From Opitutaceae bacterium (GTDB lineage Bacteria > Verrucomicrobiota > Verrucomicrobiia > Opitutales > Opitutaceae): 64,000 bases of DNA. The stretch spans positions 62,001-126,000 of the forward strand of contig JAEUGW010000051.1 of assembly GCA_016795565.1 (NCBI GenBank), read 5' to 3'. Below, in pieces: positions 8,270 through 17,505 of this stretch; position 1 is the first letter of the stretch; the number at the start of each line of letters is the position of its first letter. Both the position numbers and the translations under genes were made by a program. The notes beneath the pieces were generated by a model that was given only the letters and a program-made list of their open reading frames with translations, ran no database searches and was not told the origin of the DNA.

Positions 8270-8405
8270 ACCAAACCACTGAAAGGTGGAACGCGCTGAC
8301 CTCGGCGCGGTGCGACGAAGACGATCCGAACCAGCGTCTTGGGGTCGGGAAACGGCACTCATGGAACGCCGCTACAACAAACCAACCCACTCTCGTCGTC
8401 CGCGC

Positions 8406-9260
8406 TCAGCCCGCCCGGCGGCGCGCGCGGGCCCAGGCGCCGAGCAGTTCGCGGCGGCAGCGGACCACATCGGGCCAGACCGGGGGATTGGTGCTGACAT
8501 TGTAGCCGTGGCTCATGCCCATCTCCGGGCAGACCCAGAGTTCCCCGCCGGGCCGGGGGCCGCGCAGCCACAGGGTGAAGAGGTCCTCGACGAAGGCCAG
8601 GTAGTCGGTGAACTCCGGCGTGAGCCGGCCGCGCCCATTGGTGACCGGCACCTGGCAGTGCTGGCTGTTGAAGGGGCGCAGGTGGAACATCTGCGAGGCC
8701 TGGATCTCCCTCGGCCAGGCGAGCAGGCGCGCCGAATAATCCTTCGGCATGACGTGCTTCGAGACGGCGAAGTGCGAATGGTCCCACGTCACCGGCATGA
8801 TCTCCCCGGTGGCGCGGCGGTAGCGCCGGGCGATCTCGGTGTATTTCTCCGGCGTCTCCGTGGCCGTGTCGCGGTGGACCTCGACATGCACGCCGAGGCC
8901 GAGGCGGCGCGAGAGCTTGATGAGGCGCACCGCCATGGCCGCCGCCGGGGCGGGCGGCGTGTCGTGATCCAGGAGCTGGATGTTGATGAAGTGGGCGCCG
9001 AGGGCGCGCTGATCCCTGAGGCGTTGCTCCGCGACCTTGAGATTGCCGCAGTCAAAGCCGCTCATGAGTTTCAGCCCCCGGGCATCGGCCCCGGCCTTGA
9101 TCTCCGGTGTGAGATAGGCGGCGACGCCGTCGAATCCGGCGTCGCGGATGGCGTCGAGCTTGCGGCCCAGCGTCCATTCCCGGCGGGGCGAGGGGTAGCC
9201 GACCATGGACCAAGTGTGAGCACAAAGGATGAGGCGGGGAGGGGATGAAACAATTTTCAT
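8406..9260 (-). CDS. Sugar phosphate isomerase/epimerase-like TIM-barrel protein
   Basis: A 284-residue protein, with the start chosen at the ATG 9260 (KIVSSPPRLILCAHTWS). Upstream in-frame codons run into low-complexity sequence and the shared operator-like site. The order of motifs is that of xylose-isomerase-like TIM barrels: AHTWSM near the N-terminus, RKLDAIRDAGFDGVAAYL, GVHVEVHRDTATET on a middle strand, TWDHSHFAVSKHV, and a C-terminal WVCPEMGMS. His and Glu residues in the EVHRD, WDHSH and CPEMG motifs are the likely metal ligands. It is cytoplasmic, without a signal peptide. It faces the rhamnosidase operon across a 119-bp divergent promoter region, suggesting a role in processing sugars released by it. 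The exact substrate is unknown. Confidence 0.8.
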   Translation of the reverse strand: MKIVSSPPRLILCAHTWSMVGYPSPRREWTLGRKLDAIRDAGFDGVAAYLTPEIKAGADARGLKLMSGFDCGNLKVAEQRLRDQRALGAHFINIQLLDHDTPPAPAAAMAVRLIKLSRRLGLGVHVEVHRDTATETPEKYTEIARRYRRATGEIMPVTWDHSHFAVSKHVMPKDYSARLLAWPREIQASQMFHLRPFNSQHCQVPVTNGRGRLTPEFTDYLAFVEDLFTLWLRGPRPGGELWVCPEMGMSHGYNVSTNPPVWPDVVRCRRELLGAWARARRRAG

Positions 9261-9263
9261 GGG

Positions 9264-9289
9264 ATTACTGAAAATAACTGAAAACAGTT
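9264..9289. promoter_or_regulatory. Operator-like site in the divergent promoter of the isomerase and GH78 genes
   Basis: It contains CTGAAAATAACTGAAAA followed by CAGTT. The segment AACTG-AAAA-CAGTT is a perfect inverted repeat (9276-9289). Its first part matches the site at 36401-36424 almost base for base. It lies immediately before the isomerase ATG (9260) and about 90 bp before the GH78 gene. Confidence 0.45.
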
Positions 9290-9379
9290 GTTGAAAAATT
9301 CGGCAAGCCCAGACCAATTTGCACGGTCTGCCGCCGGTTAGCCCGCCCCTGCTGAGCGACCGCCACGGCACCGCCCGAT

Positions 9380-11821
9380 ATGCTACCCCCGCCCTTTGTT
9401 CAGCGTGCATCATGGATCTGGTCAGCGGAAGGCACCCATGCCGTGCCGCCGCCCGGCCAGGCTTCGCCGTCGCACTATCAGGTGCGCTATTTCCGGCGCA
9501 CCTTCGAGGTGGCCGACCCGGCCGGGGCGGCGCTGACCGTCCACCTGTCGGCGGACAGCCGGTATGTCTTTTATTGCAACGGCGTCTGTCTCGGCCGGGG
9601 CCCGGCCAAGGGTGACATCAACCACCACTTCTATGACAGCTACGAGCTGACCCCGCACCTGCGGCGCGGCCGGAACGTCCTGGCGGTGATCGTGCTCGAC
9701 ATGTCCCGGGTCGCCCACCGGCCGGCCCTGCTCGGGCCGCCGTGCTCGGTGATGACCTATACGGGCGGCTTGGTGCTGGAGGGCGGGGTGGTTGACCGGT
9801 CCGGGGTGGTGCTCACCGACCTGCAGACCGACGCCCAGTGGCGCGTCGCCGTGGACCACGGCCACCGGTTCCAGAACGAAAACACGACCTTCGAGGGCTA
9901 CCTCGGCTATTTCGAACACCGGTTATCCGCGCTCGTGCCGGCCGGCTGGAATGAGGCCGGGTTTGATGACAGCGCGTGGCCGGCGGCCCTGGTGCTCTTC
10001 AAGGCGGAGCGGTTCGAGCATCGCCGCGACCCCGCCAGTCCCTACGGCCTGATGCCGCGCATGATCCCGATGCTGGAGGAGGGCGCGCCCGAGCCGTTTC
10101 CCGATGCCTACCTGGCGGGGGGCGGGGCGGTTTCCCCGGCGTGGCAGAAACTGCTGGCCGCCGGCACGCCGCTGACCCTGCCGCCGGGCGAGAAACTCGA
10201 CCTCGTCCTCGACATGGGCGTGCTGACGACCGCGTTTCCGCATCTCTCGGCCGCCGGCGGGGCCGGCAGCGTCGTCCGCCTGACCTACGCCGAGGCGCTC
10301 CGCCTGCCCTGGAACACGCCCGGCGCGAAGCTGCTGGGCAAGCAGCAGTCGCTGGCGAACCTCGCCTCGCATTTCGCCGACGAGAGCACCGGCTGGACCT
10401 TCGACCGCCGCGGCAAGGTCACGGGTTGGTGCGACATCTGGGAGCCCTCGGGCCGGGCGGAGACCTTCGAGCCGCTGCACTGGCGGGCCTTTCGCTATGT
10501 CGGCCTCCAGATCACCGTCGGCCGCGAGCCGCTTACGCTGCACGCGGTGCGCCAGCGGTTCACGGCCTATCCCTACCGCGTGGCGGCGACCTTCGCCTCG
10601 TCCGACCCGGCGCTCGACAAGATCTGGTCGGTCGGCCTCCACACGATGCGCATGTGCTCGCACGAGACCTTCGAGGACTGCCCGCACTACGAGCAGATGC
10701 AGTATGCCGGCGACACGATGATCACGTCGAAGCTCGCGATGTTCACCACCGGCGACTACCGGCTGAGCCGCCAGGCGCTGTATCAGTTCGACTGGTCGCG
10801 GCTCTCGCATGGGCTGACGCAGGCGCGTTTCCCCTCGCGGCTCGTGCAGATCATCCCGACGTGGAGCATCCACTGGATCACGAACATCCGGGATTACTTC
10901 CTGTGCACGGGCGACCGCGAGACTGTGGCGGACCTGCTGCCCGGCGTGCGCGCCGTGCTCGACTGGTATCGCCGCCACGGCGATGCCGCAGGCCTGCCCG
11001 CGAAACTGCCGTTCTGGAACATCACTGACTGGTGCCCGTGGTGGCCGCGCGGCGTCGTGCCCGGCGCCGACACCGGCGCCACCTGCATACATTCCGCCCA
11101 ATACATCAACGCCCTCGACGAGGCCGCGTGGCTGATCCGCCGGTTCGGCCGCCTGGCGGAGGCCGACGCGCTCGCCGCGGAGGCGGCGGACCTGCGCCGG
11201 AAGGCGCACGCGTTGTTCTGGTCCGAGAGCGAGGGGCTCTATTTCGACCGGCCGGGCGGCTCCGAGGTCAGCCAGTATGGCAACGCCTGGGCCATCGTCG
11301 CCGGCCTGGCCGGCGAGCGCGAGCGCGGCCTCATCATGCGGCGCTTCCCCAACGATGCGAAACTCGCCCCGGGCTCCTTCTTCTGGTGGCACACGGGTTT
11401 CACCGCGCTGGCGAAGAGCGGCCGCTATGACGACATGCCGCAGCATCTCGGTCCGTGGCACGAGTCCGTCGGCTACGGCCTCTCGACCTTCGTCGAGGAG
11501 AACAGCTACTGGCGCTCGCTCTGCCACGCGTGGTCGGCGCATCCGGTGCTGGAGTTCCAGCAGCGCATCCTCGGCGTCACGCCCGCCGAGCCGGGTTTCG
11601 CGCGCATCACCATCGCCCCGCACCGCTGCGGGCTCACGCACGCGCGGGGCAGCGTCTGCACGCCGCGCGGCCTGGTCGAGGTCGCCTGGCGCGTCGAGGG
11701 TGGCAAGTTCACCCTCGAGGCCGCCGTGCCGGCGGACACGCCCGTCGAGGTGCGGTTGCCGGACGGCAGCACGCGCGAATTCCCCGGCGGCCGGGCCGCC
11801 TTCACCGTTTCGCTTTCATGA
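9380..11821 (+). CDS. GH78 alpha-L-rhamnosidase
   Basis: An 813-residue protein with N-terminal beta-sandwich domains and an (alpha/alpha)6 catalytic domain. The signature DCPHYEQMQYAGD (residues 433-445) matches the GH78 catalytic loop, with Asp433, Glu438 and Asp445 at the positions of conserved acidic residues. The usual Trp is replaced by Tyr442, as in a known subgroup. A second motif, ENSYWRSLCHAWSAHP, matches the site of the catalytic base. GH78 enzymes cleave terminal alpha-L-rhamnose from plant polysaccharides such as rhamnogalacturonan or from glycosides. No signal peptide is visible, so it probably acts inside the cell on imported oligosaccharides. It is the first gene of a coupled operon; its stop codon overlaps the next start (ATGA). 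Confidence 0.93.
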   Translation: MLPPPFVQRASWIWSAEGTHAVPPPGQASPSHYQVRYFRRTFEVADPAGAALTVHLSADSRYVFYCNGVCLGRGPAKGDINHHFYDSYELTPHLRRGRNVLAVIVLDMSRVAHRPALLGPPCSVMTYTGGLVLEGGVVDRSGVVLTDLQTDAQWRVAVDHGHRFQNENTTFEGYLGYFEHRLSALVPAGWNEAGFDDSAWPAALVLFKAERFEHRRDPASPYGLMPRMIPMLEEGAPEPFPDAYLAGGGAVSPAWQKLLAAGTPLTLPPGEKLDLVLDMGVLTTAFPHLSAAGGAGSVVRLTYAEALRLPWNTPGAKLLGKQQSLANLASHFADESTGWTFDRRGKVTGWCDIWEPSGRAETFEPLHWRAFRYVGLQITVGREPLTLHAVRQRFTAYPYRVAATFASSDPALDKIWSVGLHTMRMCSHETFEDCPHYEQMQYAGDTMITSKLAMFTTGDYRLSRQALYQFDWSRLSHGLTQARFPSRLVQIIPTWSIHWITNIRDYFLCTGDRETVADLLPGVRAVLDWYRRHGDAAGLPAKLPFWNITDWCPWWPRGVVPGADTGATCIHSAQYINALDEAAWLIRRFGRLAEADALAAEAADLRRKAHALFWSESEGLYFDRPGGSEVSQYGNAWAIVAGLAGERERGLIMRRFPNDAKLAPGSFFWWHTGFTALAKSGRYDDMPQHLGPWHESVGYGLSTFVEENSYWRSLCHAWSAHPVLEFQQRILGVTPAEPGFARITIAPHRCGLTHARGSVCTPRGLVEVAWRVEGGKFTLEAAVPADTPVEVRLPDGSTREFPGGRAAFTVSLS

Positions 11822-12675
11822 GTGCCGAATTGAAACTGGTCATGGACGGCGACCGCGCGGCGGAGATCCACCGCGCGGGCGGCGGGCTGCTGCTGCGTTA
11901 TGTTTACCGGCCGGACACGGCGGTGGACGAGGCGCAGCGGCCCTACGCGCATCCGGTCAACACCCTCGCGGGTGAACTGCTCACGAATTTCCGCCCCAAC
12001 GACCATCGCTGGCACCACGGGCTCAGCTTCACCATCAACTGCCTGTCGGGGTATAATTTCTGGGGTGGCGGCACGTATCGCCAGGCCGACGGCTACCAGA
12101 TGCGCGCCGACCACGGCACGCAGCAGCACACCGGCTGGGTGGAGCAGGGGGCCAACTACCTGGCGCACACGCTCGACTGGCGCGTCGGCGCGGCCGGCGA
12201 GCGGCTGCTGCAGGAGCAGCGCCGGTTGAGCTTTGCCGTGTCCTCACCCTCGGCCTGGTCGCTGCGCTGGACGGCTGCGCTGACCAACGTCTCCGGCCGC
12301 ACGCTCGAGCTCGGCCAGTATCATTCCACGCACGGTCTGGCCGGCTCGCACTATGGCGGCCTGCAGTTCCGCGGCGCGCGAGACCTCCTCGACGACCACT
12401 ACGATGACAGCATCGGCATCTTCGCCGAGGGCGGGCTCAGCGGCGAGGCGGCCGTGCATGGCGCGCCGGCCCGCTGGATGGAGTGGCGCGGCCAGAAGGA
12501 CACGTCGCTGCGGCGCGTCACGGTGCGCTTCGCGACCCACCCCGGGCCCTGCCACAGCTTCGTGCGGCGGAACAATCCCCTCGCGGCGCTGCCTTTCCAG
12601 TATGACCGCGACTTGTCGCTGCCCCCCGGCGGCGTGCTGAACATCGATCACACCCTCACCTTCACCGACGCTTGA
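11818..12675 (+). CDS. PmoA-family protein (DUF6807-like), sugar-locus associated
   Basis: A 285-residue protein starting at the ATG that overlaps the GH78 stop codon by 4 bp. Sequence such as RPYAHPVNTLAGELLTNFRP, DHRWHHGLSF and HTGWVEQG is typical of the so-called PmoA family. That family is named after a methane oxygenase subunit but is widespread in sugar-utilisation loci and has a galactose-mutarotase-like beta-sandwich look. Conserved His residues (HPVN, DHRWHHG, HSTHG) could bind a sugar or metal. No signal peptide, so cytoplasmic. The true reaction is not established. The translational coupling on both sides argues that it works on the product of the rhamnosidase. Confidence 0.8.
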   Translation: MSAELKLVMDGDRAAEIHRAGGGLLLRYVYRPDTAVDEAQRPYAHPVNTLAGELLTNFRPNDHRWHHGLSFTINCLSGYNFWGGGTYRQADGYQMRADHGTQQHTGWVEQGANYLAHTLDWRVGAAGERLLQEQRRLSFAVSSPSAWSLRWTAALTNVSGRTLELGQYHSTHGLAGSHYGGLQFRGARDLLDDHYDDSIGIFAEGGLSGEAAVHGAPARWMEWRGQKDTSLRRVTVRFATHPGPCHSFVRRNNPLAALPFQYDRDLSLPPGGVLNIDHTLTFTDA

Positions 12676-13952
12676 GCCTCGACCGAAAAACCTTCTTGCG
12701 CCGCCTCGGCGCCGGGGCCGCGGGCCTGGCGGCCGCCGGCACGGTGCGCGGCATCGCCGTCGCCCCGCTGGCTCCGCCGGTGTTTGATCCGGCGCGGCCG
12801 GAGCTGTTCTGGGAAGGCGTGCGGGCGCTCTTTCCCCTCTTCGACGACCCGGTGTATCTGAACACCGGCGGACTCGGGCCGGCCTCGCAGCTGGTGCTGA
12901 ACAAGGTGACCGCGGTGTCCGCGCGCCTGCAGCAGCATTCCGAGACCGGGCACGATCTGCTGGCCCCGGCGCGCGAGACCATGGCGGCCTTTCTGGGGGC
13001 GCGGCCCGACGAGCTCTGCTTCACGCGCAACACCACCGAGGGCAACTCCATCATCGCCGCCGGGCTCGCGCTGGCCGCCGGCGACGAGGTGATCTTCGAG
13101 AGCCACGCCCATCCCGGCGGCTCCTTCCCGTGGCTGAACCAGGCCAGGCAGCGCGGCGTGGTGGTAAAGTTGTTCGAGCCGGACCACGCCTCGGCCGAGG
13201 GCAACCTCGCCCGCATCCGTGATCTGATCTCGCCGCGCACGAAGGTCATCCAGGTCAGCCATGTCACCTGCACCGACGGTCTCGTGTTCCCCGTGGCGGC
13301 GATTGCGGAGCTGGCGCGGGCGCGCGGCATCTGGTTCCACATTGATGGCGCGCAGTCGGCCGGCATGTTCCCGGTGGATCTCGCGGCGATCGGCTGCGAC
13401 TCGTATGCCTTCAGCGGCCACAAGTGGCTGGGCGGACCGCATGAGACCGGCGGGCTCTTCATCCGGCGCGACCGACTCGAGGCCGTGGCCCCCACCGGCA
13501 TCGGCGCCTACTCGGGCGAGCTGCCGCACCTGCCGGGCGAGATCAAGTATTTCGGCGCCGCCTCGCGCCACGAGTATGGCACGCGCAGCGCCGGGCTCGT
13601 CGCCGGGCTGGCCGAGGCCGTCCGGTTGCAGGAGCTCCTCGGGCGCGACCGCATCGCCGCGCACGGCCGCGAACTGGCGGTGATGGTGCACGACGGTCTG
13701 GCCGGGGTGGACGGCATCGCGGTGCTCACGCCGCAACCGGCGGAGCTCCGCGCCTCGATGACGACCTTTCGCCATGCCCGCGCCGAGGCGGCCAAACTGT
13801 TCGGCTATCTCTGGAAGGAGCACGGCTTGCGCTGCCGCCCGGTGACCGAGCAGGGGCTCAACGCCGTGCGCGTCTCCTTCCACGTCTTCAACTCCCGGGC
13901 CGAGGCGGCGCGCGTCATCGCCGCCGTTCGCGCCGCCGCGCGCGACCTCTGA
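12672..13952 (+). CDS. Class V PLP-dependent aminotransferase-like enzyme with Tat signal
   Basis: A 426-residue protein whose TTG start overlaps the previous stop codon (TTGA). The N-terminus, SLDRKTFLRRLGAGAAGLAA, resembles a twin-arginine signal (basic residues then a hydrophobic stretch), so the enzyme may be exported folded with its cofactor. The fold is class V aminotransferase (cysteine desulfurase or isopenicillin-N-epimerase-like). Evidence includes NTGGLGPAS near the start, FTRNTTEGNS, HIDGAQSAGMFPVDL with the cofactor-binding Asp, and SGHKWLGGP with Lys251 as the Schiff-base lysine. The substrate is unknown. Position inside a rhamnosidase operon is unusual and could mean an amino sugar or amino-acid decoration, but this is speculation. 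Confidence 0.85.
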   Translation: MSLDRKTFLRRLGAGAAGLAAAGTVRGIAVAPLAPPVFDPARPELFWEGVRALFPLFDDPVYLNTGGLGPASQLVLNKVTAVSARLQQHSETGHDLLAPARETMAAFLGARPDELCFTRNTTEGNSIIAAGLALAAGDEVIFESHAHPGGSFPWLNQARQRGVVVKLFEPDHASAEGNLARIRDLISPRTKVIQVSHVTCTDGLVFPVAAIAELARARGIWFHIDGAQSAGMFPVDLAAIGCDSYAFSGHKWLGGPHETGGLFIRRDRLEAVAPTGIGAYSGELPHLPGEIKYFGAASRHEYGTRSAGLVAGLAEAVRLQELLGRDRIAAHGRELAVMVHDGLAGVDGIAVLTPQPAELRASMTTFRHARAEAAKLFGYLWKEHGLRCRPVTEQGLNAVRVSFHVFNSRAEAARVIAAVRAAARDL

Positions 13953-13963
13953 CCATGCGCTGC

Positions 13964-14488
13964 TCAGCGTTCCATTTGCACTTCCGCGACCAGCTCGATC
14001 TCCACGGGCGCGCCGGCGGGCAGCGAGTTCACGCCGACCGAGGCGCGTGCGTGCCGGCCCGCCTCGCCAAACACCGCGACCAGCAGGTCGGAGGCGCCGT
14101 TCACGACCTTGGGCTGAGCGGTGAAATCGTCGGTGCAGTTGACGAAGCCGCCGACGCGCACGATGCGCTTCACCTTCGCCAGGTCGCCGATTTCCGCCCG
14201 CAGCGCCGCCAGCAGCTGCAGGGCGCAGGTCCGGGCGGCCTCCGCCGCCTGCGCCTCGGTCAGGTCGCGGCCGACCTTGCCCGCCAGGAATTTTCCGTCG
14301 GCGCCGCGCGCGATTTGGCCGGCGAGGAACACCAGGTTTCCGCTGCGCACGGCGGGCACGTAGTTGGCGATGACCGGCGACACGGGCGGCAGCGTGAGGC
14401 CGAGGGCCGCGAGGTTCGCCTCGGGCGTGGCCGCCGCAGCGGCGTGGAAGGTGCAGGCGAGCAGCACGGCGCGAAGCAGGTATTTCAT
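13964..14488 (-). CDS. RidA-family protein with signal peptide
   Basis: A 174-residue protein starting at the ATG 14488 (KYLLRAVLLACTFHAAAAA), which gives a clean signal peptide; a longer in-frame start adds only five residues. The RidA (YjgF/UK114) fold is recognised from GNLVFLAGQI, the central alanine-rich helix AEAARTCALQLLAALRAEIG, and the C-terminal RASVGVNSLPAGAPVEIELV, where the Arg is the conserved active-site residue. RidA proteins hydrolyse reactive enamine or imine intermediates made by PLP enzymes. It ends 11 bp from the class V aminotransferase in a convergent arrangement. An exported RidA beside an exported PLP enzyme fits that chemistry, though exported RidA proteins are less well studied. 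Confidence 0.85.
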   Translation of the reverse strand: MKYLLRAVLLACTFHAAAAATPEANLAALGLTLPPVSPVIANYVPAVRSGNLVFLAGQIARGADGKFLAGKVGRDLTEAQAAEAARTCALQLLAALRAEIGDLAKVKRIVRVGGFVNCTDDFTAQPKVVNGASDLLVAVFGEAGRHARASVGVNSLPAGAPVEIELVAEVQMER

Positions 14489-14544
14489 GCGCCGACTGCA
14501 CACCGTCAGCCGGTGGCGGGCAACGCCGAAACCAACCCTTTATC

Positions 14545-15582
14545 ATGAGACCACCCCGAATCCTCCCCCTCCTGCGCGTCGGCGCACTGGCCGGCCTGCT
14601 GGGCCTGCTGACCGCCGCCACCGCCGCCACCCACGACCTCTACCTCTGCGCCGCCTTCAACAACGGCAGCCGCGTCATGGGTTCGAACGACGGCTCCTCC
14701 AACGGCCTGTTCAAGCGCACGGCGGACGGTTTCCGGCACGTCGGCATCAATTACCCGCTGGCCATCTCCGCGACCTTTGATCCGCGCGACGCCAAGGTCA
14801 TTTACGTGGCCTGCCTGAGCGGCGTGTTGCGCACGCTCGACGGCGGCACCACCTGGCGCCTCGTCACCGGCTGGGACGAGACCGAGCCCAAGTCCATCGC
14901 CGTGGACTCCCAGGCTCCCGACCACGTCTTCACCGGCCTGCCCGACGGCATCGTGGTCTCGCGCGACCGCGGCCAGAGCTGGCAGCGCCGCGAGCGCGGC
15001 CTGCCTGAGCGCGGCAAATACACCCAGGTGGTGCGGGCCGACCGCGCGCGCGGCGGCCGGGTGCTCATCGGCTGCGAGAGCGGCATCTACCTCACGGAGA
15101 ACGGCGCGGACTCCTGGCGACGCGTGCTCGCCACGAAGGAAACGGTGAATGACATCCAGCAGTCGCCGCACGATCCCCGGCGCTGGATCGCCGTCACCCA
15201 GAGTGCCGGCGCGCTCGAGTCGCGCGATGGCGGTGCCACCTGGAAAATTATCCCGGGCCTGCCCGCTGACAAGGCCCTCTACAACGTCGCCTTCGACGCG
15301 CGCGACCCGCAGCGCCTCGCGCTCGCGAGTTGGAGCCACGGCCTGCTCGTCAGCGAGGACGGCGGCGCCACCTGGACAGCGCGCAACGCCGGCCTGCCGG
15401 GCGAGGGCATCCCGCGCGCGTGGCGCACGGCCATCGATCCCGACAATGGAGAAATCTACGCGGCGATCTTTGGCCAGGGGCTCTACACCTCGGGCGACGC
15501 CGGCCGCACCTGGCGCGCCGTTCCTGCCATGGAGGGCGCCTCGGTCCAGACCTTCACCTTCGTGCCCTCGTCCCAACCCTGA
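14545..15582 (+). CDS. Secreted Asp-box (BNR/sortilin-like) beta-propeller protein, copy 1
   Basis: A 345-residue protein with an N-terminal signal peptide (LLRVGALAGLLGLLTAATAA). It carries six Asp-box-type repeats: LDGGTTW, SRDRGQSW, TENGADSW, SRDGGATW, SEDGGATW and SGDAGRTW. They are spaced about 45-55 residues apart, as in sialidase or sortilin-type propellers. No sialidase Arg triad is evident, so a catalytic role is not claimed; such propellers often bind proteins or glycans. It is paired with the large secreted protein that follows 12 bp later. The pair is repeated at 17502-20411, so the two products probably work together. Confidence 0.85.
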   Translation: MRPPRILPLLRVGALAGLLGLLTAATAATHDLYLCAAFNNGSRVMGSNDGSSNGLFKRTADGFRHVGINYPLAISATFDPRDAKVIYVACLSGVLRTLDGGTTWRLVTGWDETEPKSIAVDSQAPDHVFTGLPDGIVVSRDRGQSWQRRERGLPERGKYTQVVRADRARGGRVLIGCESGIYLTENGADSWRRVLATKETVNDIQQSPHDPRRWIAVTQSAGALESRDGGATWKIIPGLPADKALYNVAFDARDPQRLALASWSHGLLVSEDGGATWTARNAGLPGEGIPRAWRTAIDPDNGEIYAAIFGQGLYTSGDAGRTWRAVPAMEGASVQTFTFVPSSQP

Positions 15583-15594
15583 GCCGCCGCACCC

Positions 15595-17505
15595 ATGAAA
15601 CGCTTCCTTGCCCTCTCCCTGCTTTGCGGCCTCAGCGTTGGCCCGTCGTTCGCCCAGCCCGCCACCACCGGGCCGATGCCTGTCCCGCCGACGGATTTCG
15701 CCACCGACGCCCGCCGCAGCGCCTACCTCGCCCGCGCCAACGAGGTGCTCCAGTGGTATGTTGACTCCGTCAAGCCTGACAATCCCGCCACCTTCCAATC
15801 CGCCCAGATCGCGGCCAAGCTCGCGCGCCGCGAGGATGCCGCCGCCGTCTCGGCGCGCATTGTCGAGCTGATGAGCGTGCCGCAGAGCCAGGACATGTTC
15901 TGGATGTTCCCTTGGACGGCGGTCTCCTACCTTGGCCGCGACCAGCTCACGCCCGCCGCGAAGGCCGCGATCCGCGGCCAGTGGAAGACGTATTTCCCGA
16001 TGCGCGGGGACACGGAGAACCACTGGGCGATGTATTACGCGTCGCTCTACCTGATGAGCGAGCTCTACCCGGACGACCCGGCGGACAGCTGGTTCAACGG
16101 CAAGAGCTCCGCCGAGAACCGCGCCGAGGCCAAGGCCTACCTCGTCCACTGGATGGACCTCGCCACCACGATCGGGCAGGGCGAGTTCAACCCCACGCAC
16201 TACATCGGTGAATACGCCATCCCGATGCTCTACCTCGCCACCTGGGCGAAGGATCCCGAGATGAAGATCCGCGGCCACATGAAGCTCGACTGGCTGCTCG
16301 CCGACCTCGCCGAGAACACCCTCAACGGCGTCCTGCGCGGCCCCAACGCCCGCACCGACGACACCTCGGTGCTCCAGCGCTGGCTGGCGCTCTCCTCGTA
16401 TTTCAGCTGGCAGTGCTTCGGCAACACGCCGCCGCCGGCGAGCTACGGCGGATTCGGCGTCTGGTTCGCCGTCGCCGCCGCCAACTACGAGGTGCCCGAG
16501 GTCATCTTCCGCCTCGCGAACGACCGGTCGGAGGACTTCCTTCAGCGCGACCTCAAGCGCAGCCGCCGCAAGTGGCGCTACAGCGACGAGCTGATGACGC
16601 CCGTTTACAAGACCAACTACATGCGCCGCGACTACGCGGTCGGCTCCTACCAGGGCGGCATGACCGACCCCATCCAGGCTCACGTCTGGGATGTCACCTG
16701 GGCCGTGCCGGACCCGCGCGGCGTGCACAACACGATGTTCTCCGTGCACCCCTACGCCTCCGCGCAGGCGATGCAGATGTATTTCACCGAGCTGCCTGAC
16801 CACATGCTCGCGCTGCTATCCAGCCAGGGCAAGCCGTCCTACGACGTGCCGGACAAGATTCTCGGCTGCTCGCCCTACGAGCGGGTCTTCCAGGACCTCG
16901 ACACGGTGATCGCGCTCTACGACATCCCCGCCGACGACCGTTACCCGCGCGTCAACGGCTTCTTCTCGAAGGACCTCACCGACGTGACGCCGGATGCCAG
17001 CGGCTGGATCTTCGCGCGGGGCGGCAACACCTACCTCGCCTACCGGCCCCTCGCGCCCTACCACTGGGAACACCTGCTCGGCTACAAGCAGCTGCCCTCC
17101 AAGGTCGGCTACAAATGGGAGCGCATCGACCGGGGCGAGAAGGGCGACAAGCTCCTCGTCAGCCCGCACGGGAAGAACGGCACCATCGTGCAGGCCGCCA
17201 GCGTGGGCGAGTTCAAGGACTTCGCCGCCTTCCAGGCCGCCATCCGCGCGCTGCCGCTCGAGTTCAAGCTCGCGCCCGTGCCGACCGTGAAAATGCGCAC
17301 CCTGCGCGGCAAGGAAATCGCCTTCACCTACGGGCAGGCCCCGAAGGTGGACGGCAAGAAAATCGACTACGCGAAGTGGCAGCTCTTTGAGGGGCCGCAC
17401 CTCAACGCCGCCAAGGGCTCGCGCAAGCTGACCATCACGCAGGGCCGGCTCGAGCGCGTGCTGGACTTCAACACCCTGACCATCACCGACCGGGTCACCC
17501 CATGA
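15595..17505 (+). CDS. Large secreted protein of unknown function, copy 1 (possible alpha-toroid lyase-like fold)
   Basis: A 636-residue protein with a signal peptide (KRFLALSLLCGLSVGPSFA). Residues about 40-330 are rich in helices with conserved aromatic/His/Asn clusters (ENHWAMYYASLYLMSELYP; NPTHYIGEYAIPMLYLATWA). The rest looks beta-rich (IFARGGNTYLAYRPL; AFTYGQAPKVDGK). An alpha-toroid followed by beta-sandwich is the layout of several polysaccharide lyases and heparinase-type enzymes, but I do not recognise a named family. It is coupled to the next propeller gene by an ATGA overlap. Its last 200 bp or so are unusually similar to those of its paralogue at 18528-20411. Confidence 0.75.
   Translation: MKRFLALSLLCGLSVGPSFAQPATTGPMPVPPTDFATDARRSAYLARANEVLQWYVDSVKPDNPATFQSAQIAAKLARREDAAAVSARIVELMSVPQSQDMFWMFPWTAVSYLGRDQLTPAAKAAIRGQWKTYFPMRGDTENHWAMYYASLYLMSELYPDDPADSWFNGKSSAENRAEAKAYLVHWMDLATTIGQGEFNPTHYIGEYAIPMLYLATWAKDPEMKIRGHMKLDWLLADLAENTLNGVLRGPNARTDDTSVLQRWLALSSYFSWQCFGNTPPPASYGGFGVWFAVAAANYEVPEVIFRLANDRSEDFLQRDLKRSRRKWRYSDELMTPVYKTNYMRRDYAVGSYQGGMTDPIQAHVWDVTWAVPDPRGVHNTMFSVHPYASAQAMQMYFTELPDHMLALLSSQGKPSYDVPDKILGCSPYERVFQDLDTVIALYDIPADDRYPRVNGFFSKDLTDVTPDASGWIFARGGNTYLAYRPLAPYHWEHLLGYKQLPSKVGYKWERIDRGEKGDKLLVSPHGKNGTIVQAASVGEFKDFAAFQAAIRALPLEFKLAPVPTVKMRTLRGKEIAFTYGQAPKVDGKKIDYAKWQLFEGPHLNAAKGSRKLTITQGRLERVLDFNTLTITDRVTP

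Larger units (their letters stand above)
8062..8405. other. Gap between LacI regulator and isomerase gene: operator-like site and REP-like element, no gene
   Basis: It contains the LacI-type inverted repeat near 8077 and a family D palindrome at 8215-8269. From 8270 to 8405 is GC-rich sequence with no convincing gene. The right flank resembles the flank of the other family D copy (CACCTTTC next to GTTCC), so part of it belongs to the same longer element. Confidence 0.6.
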
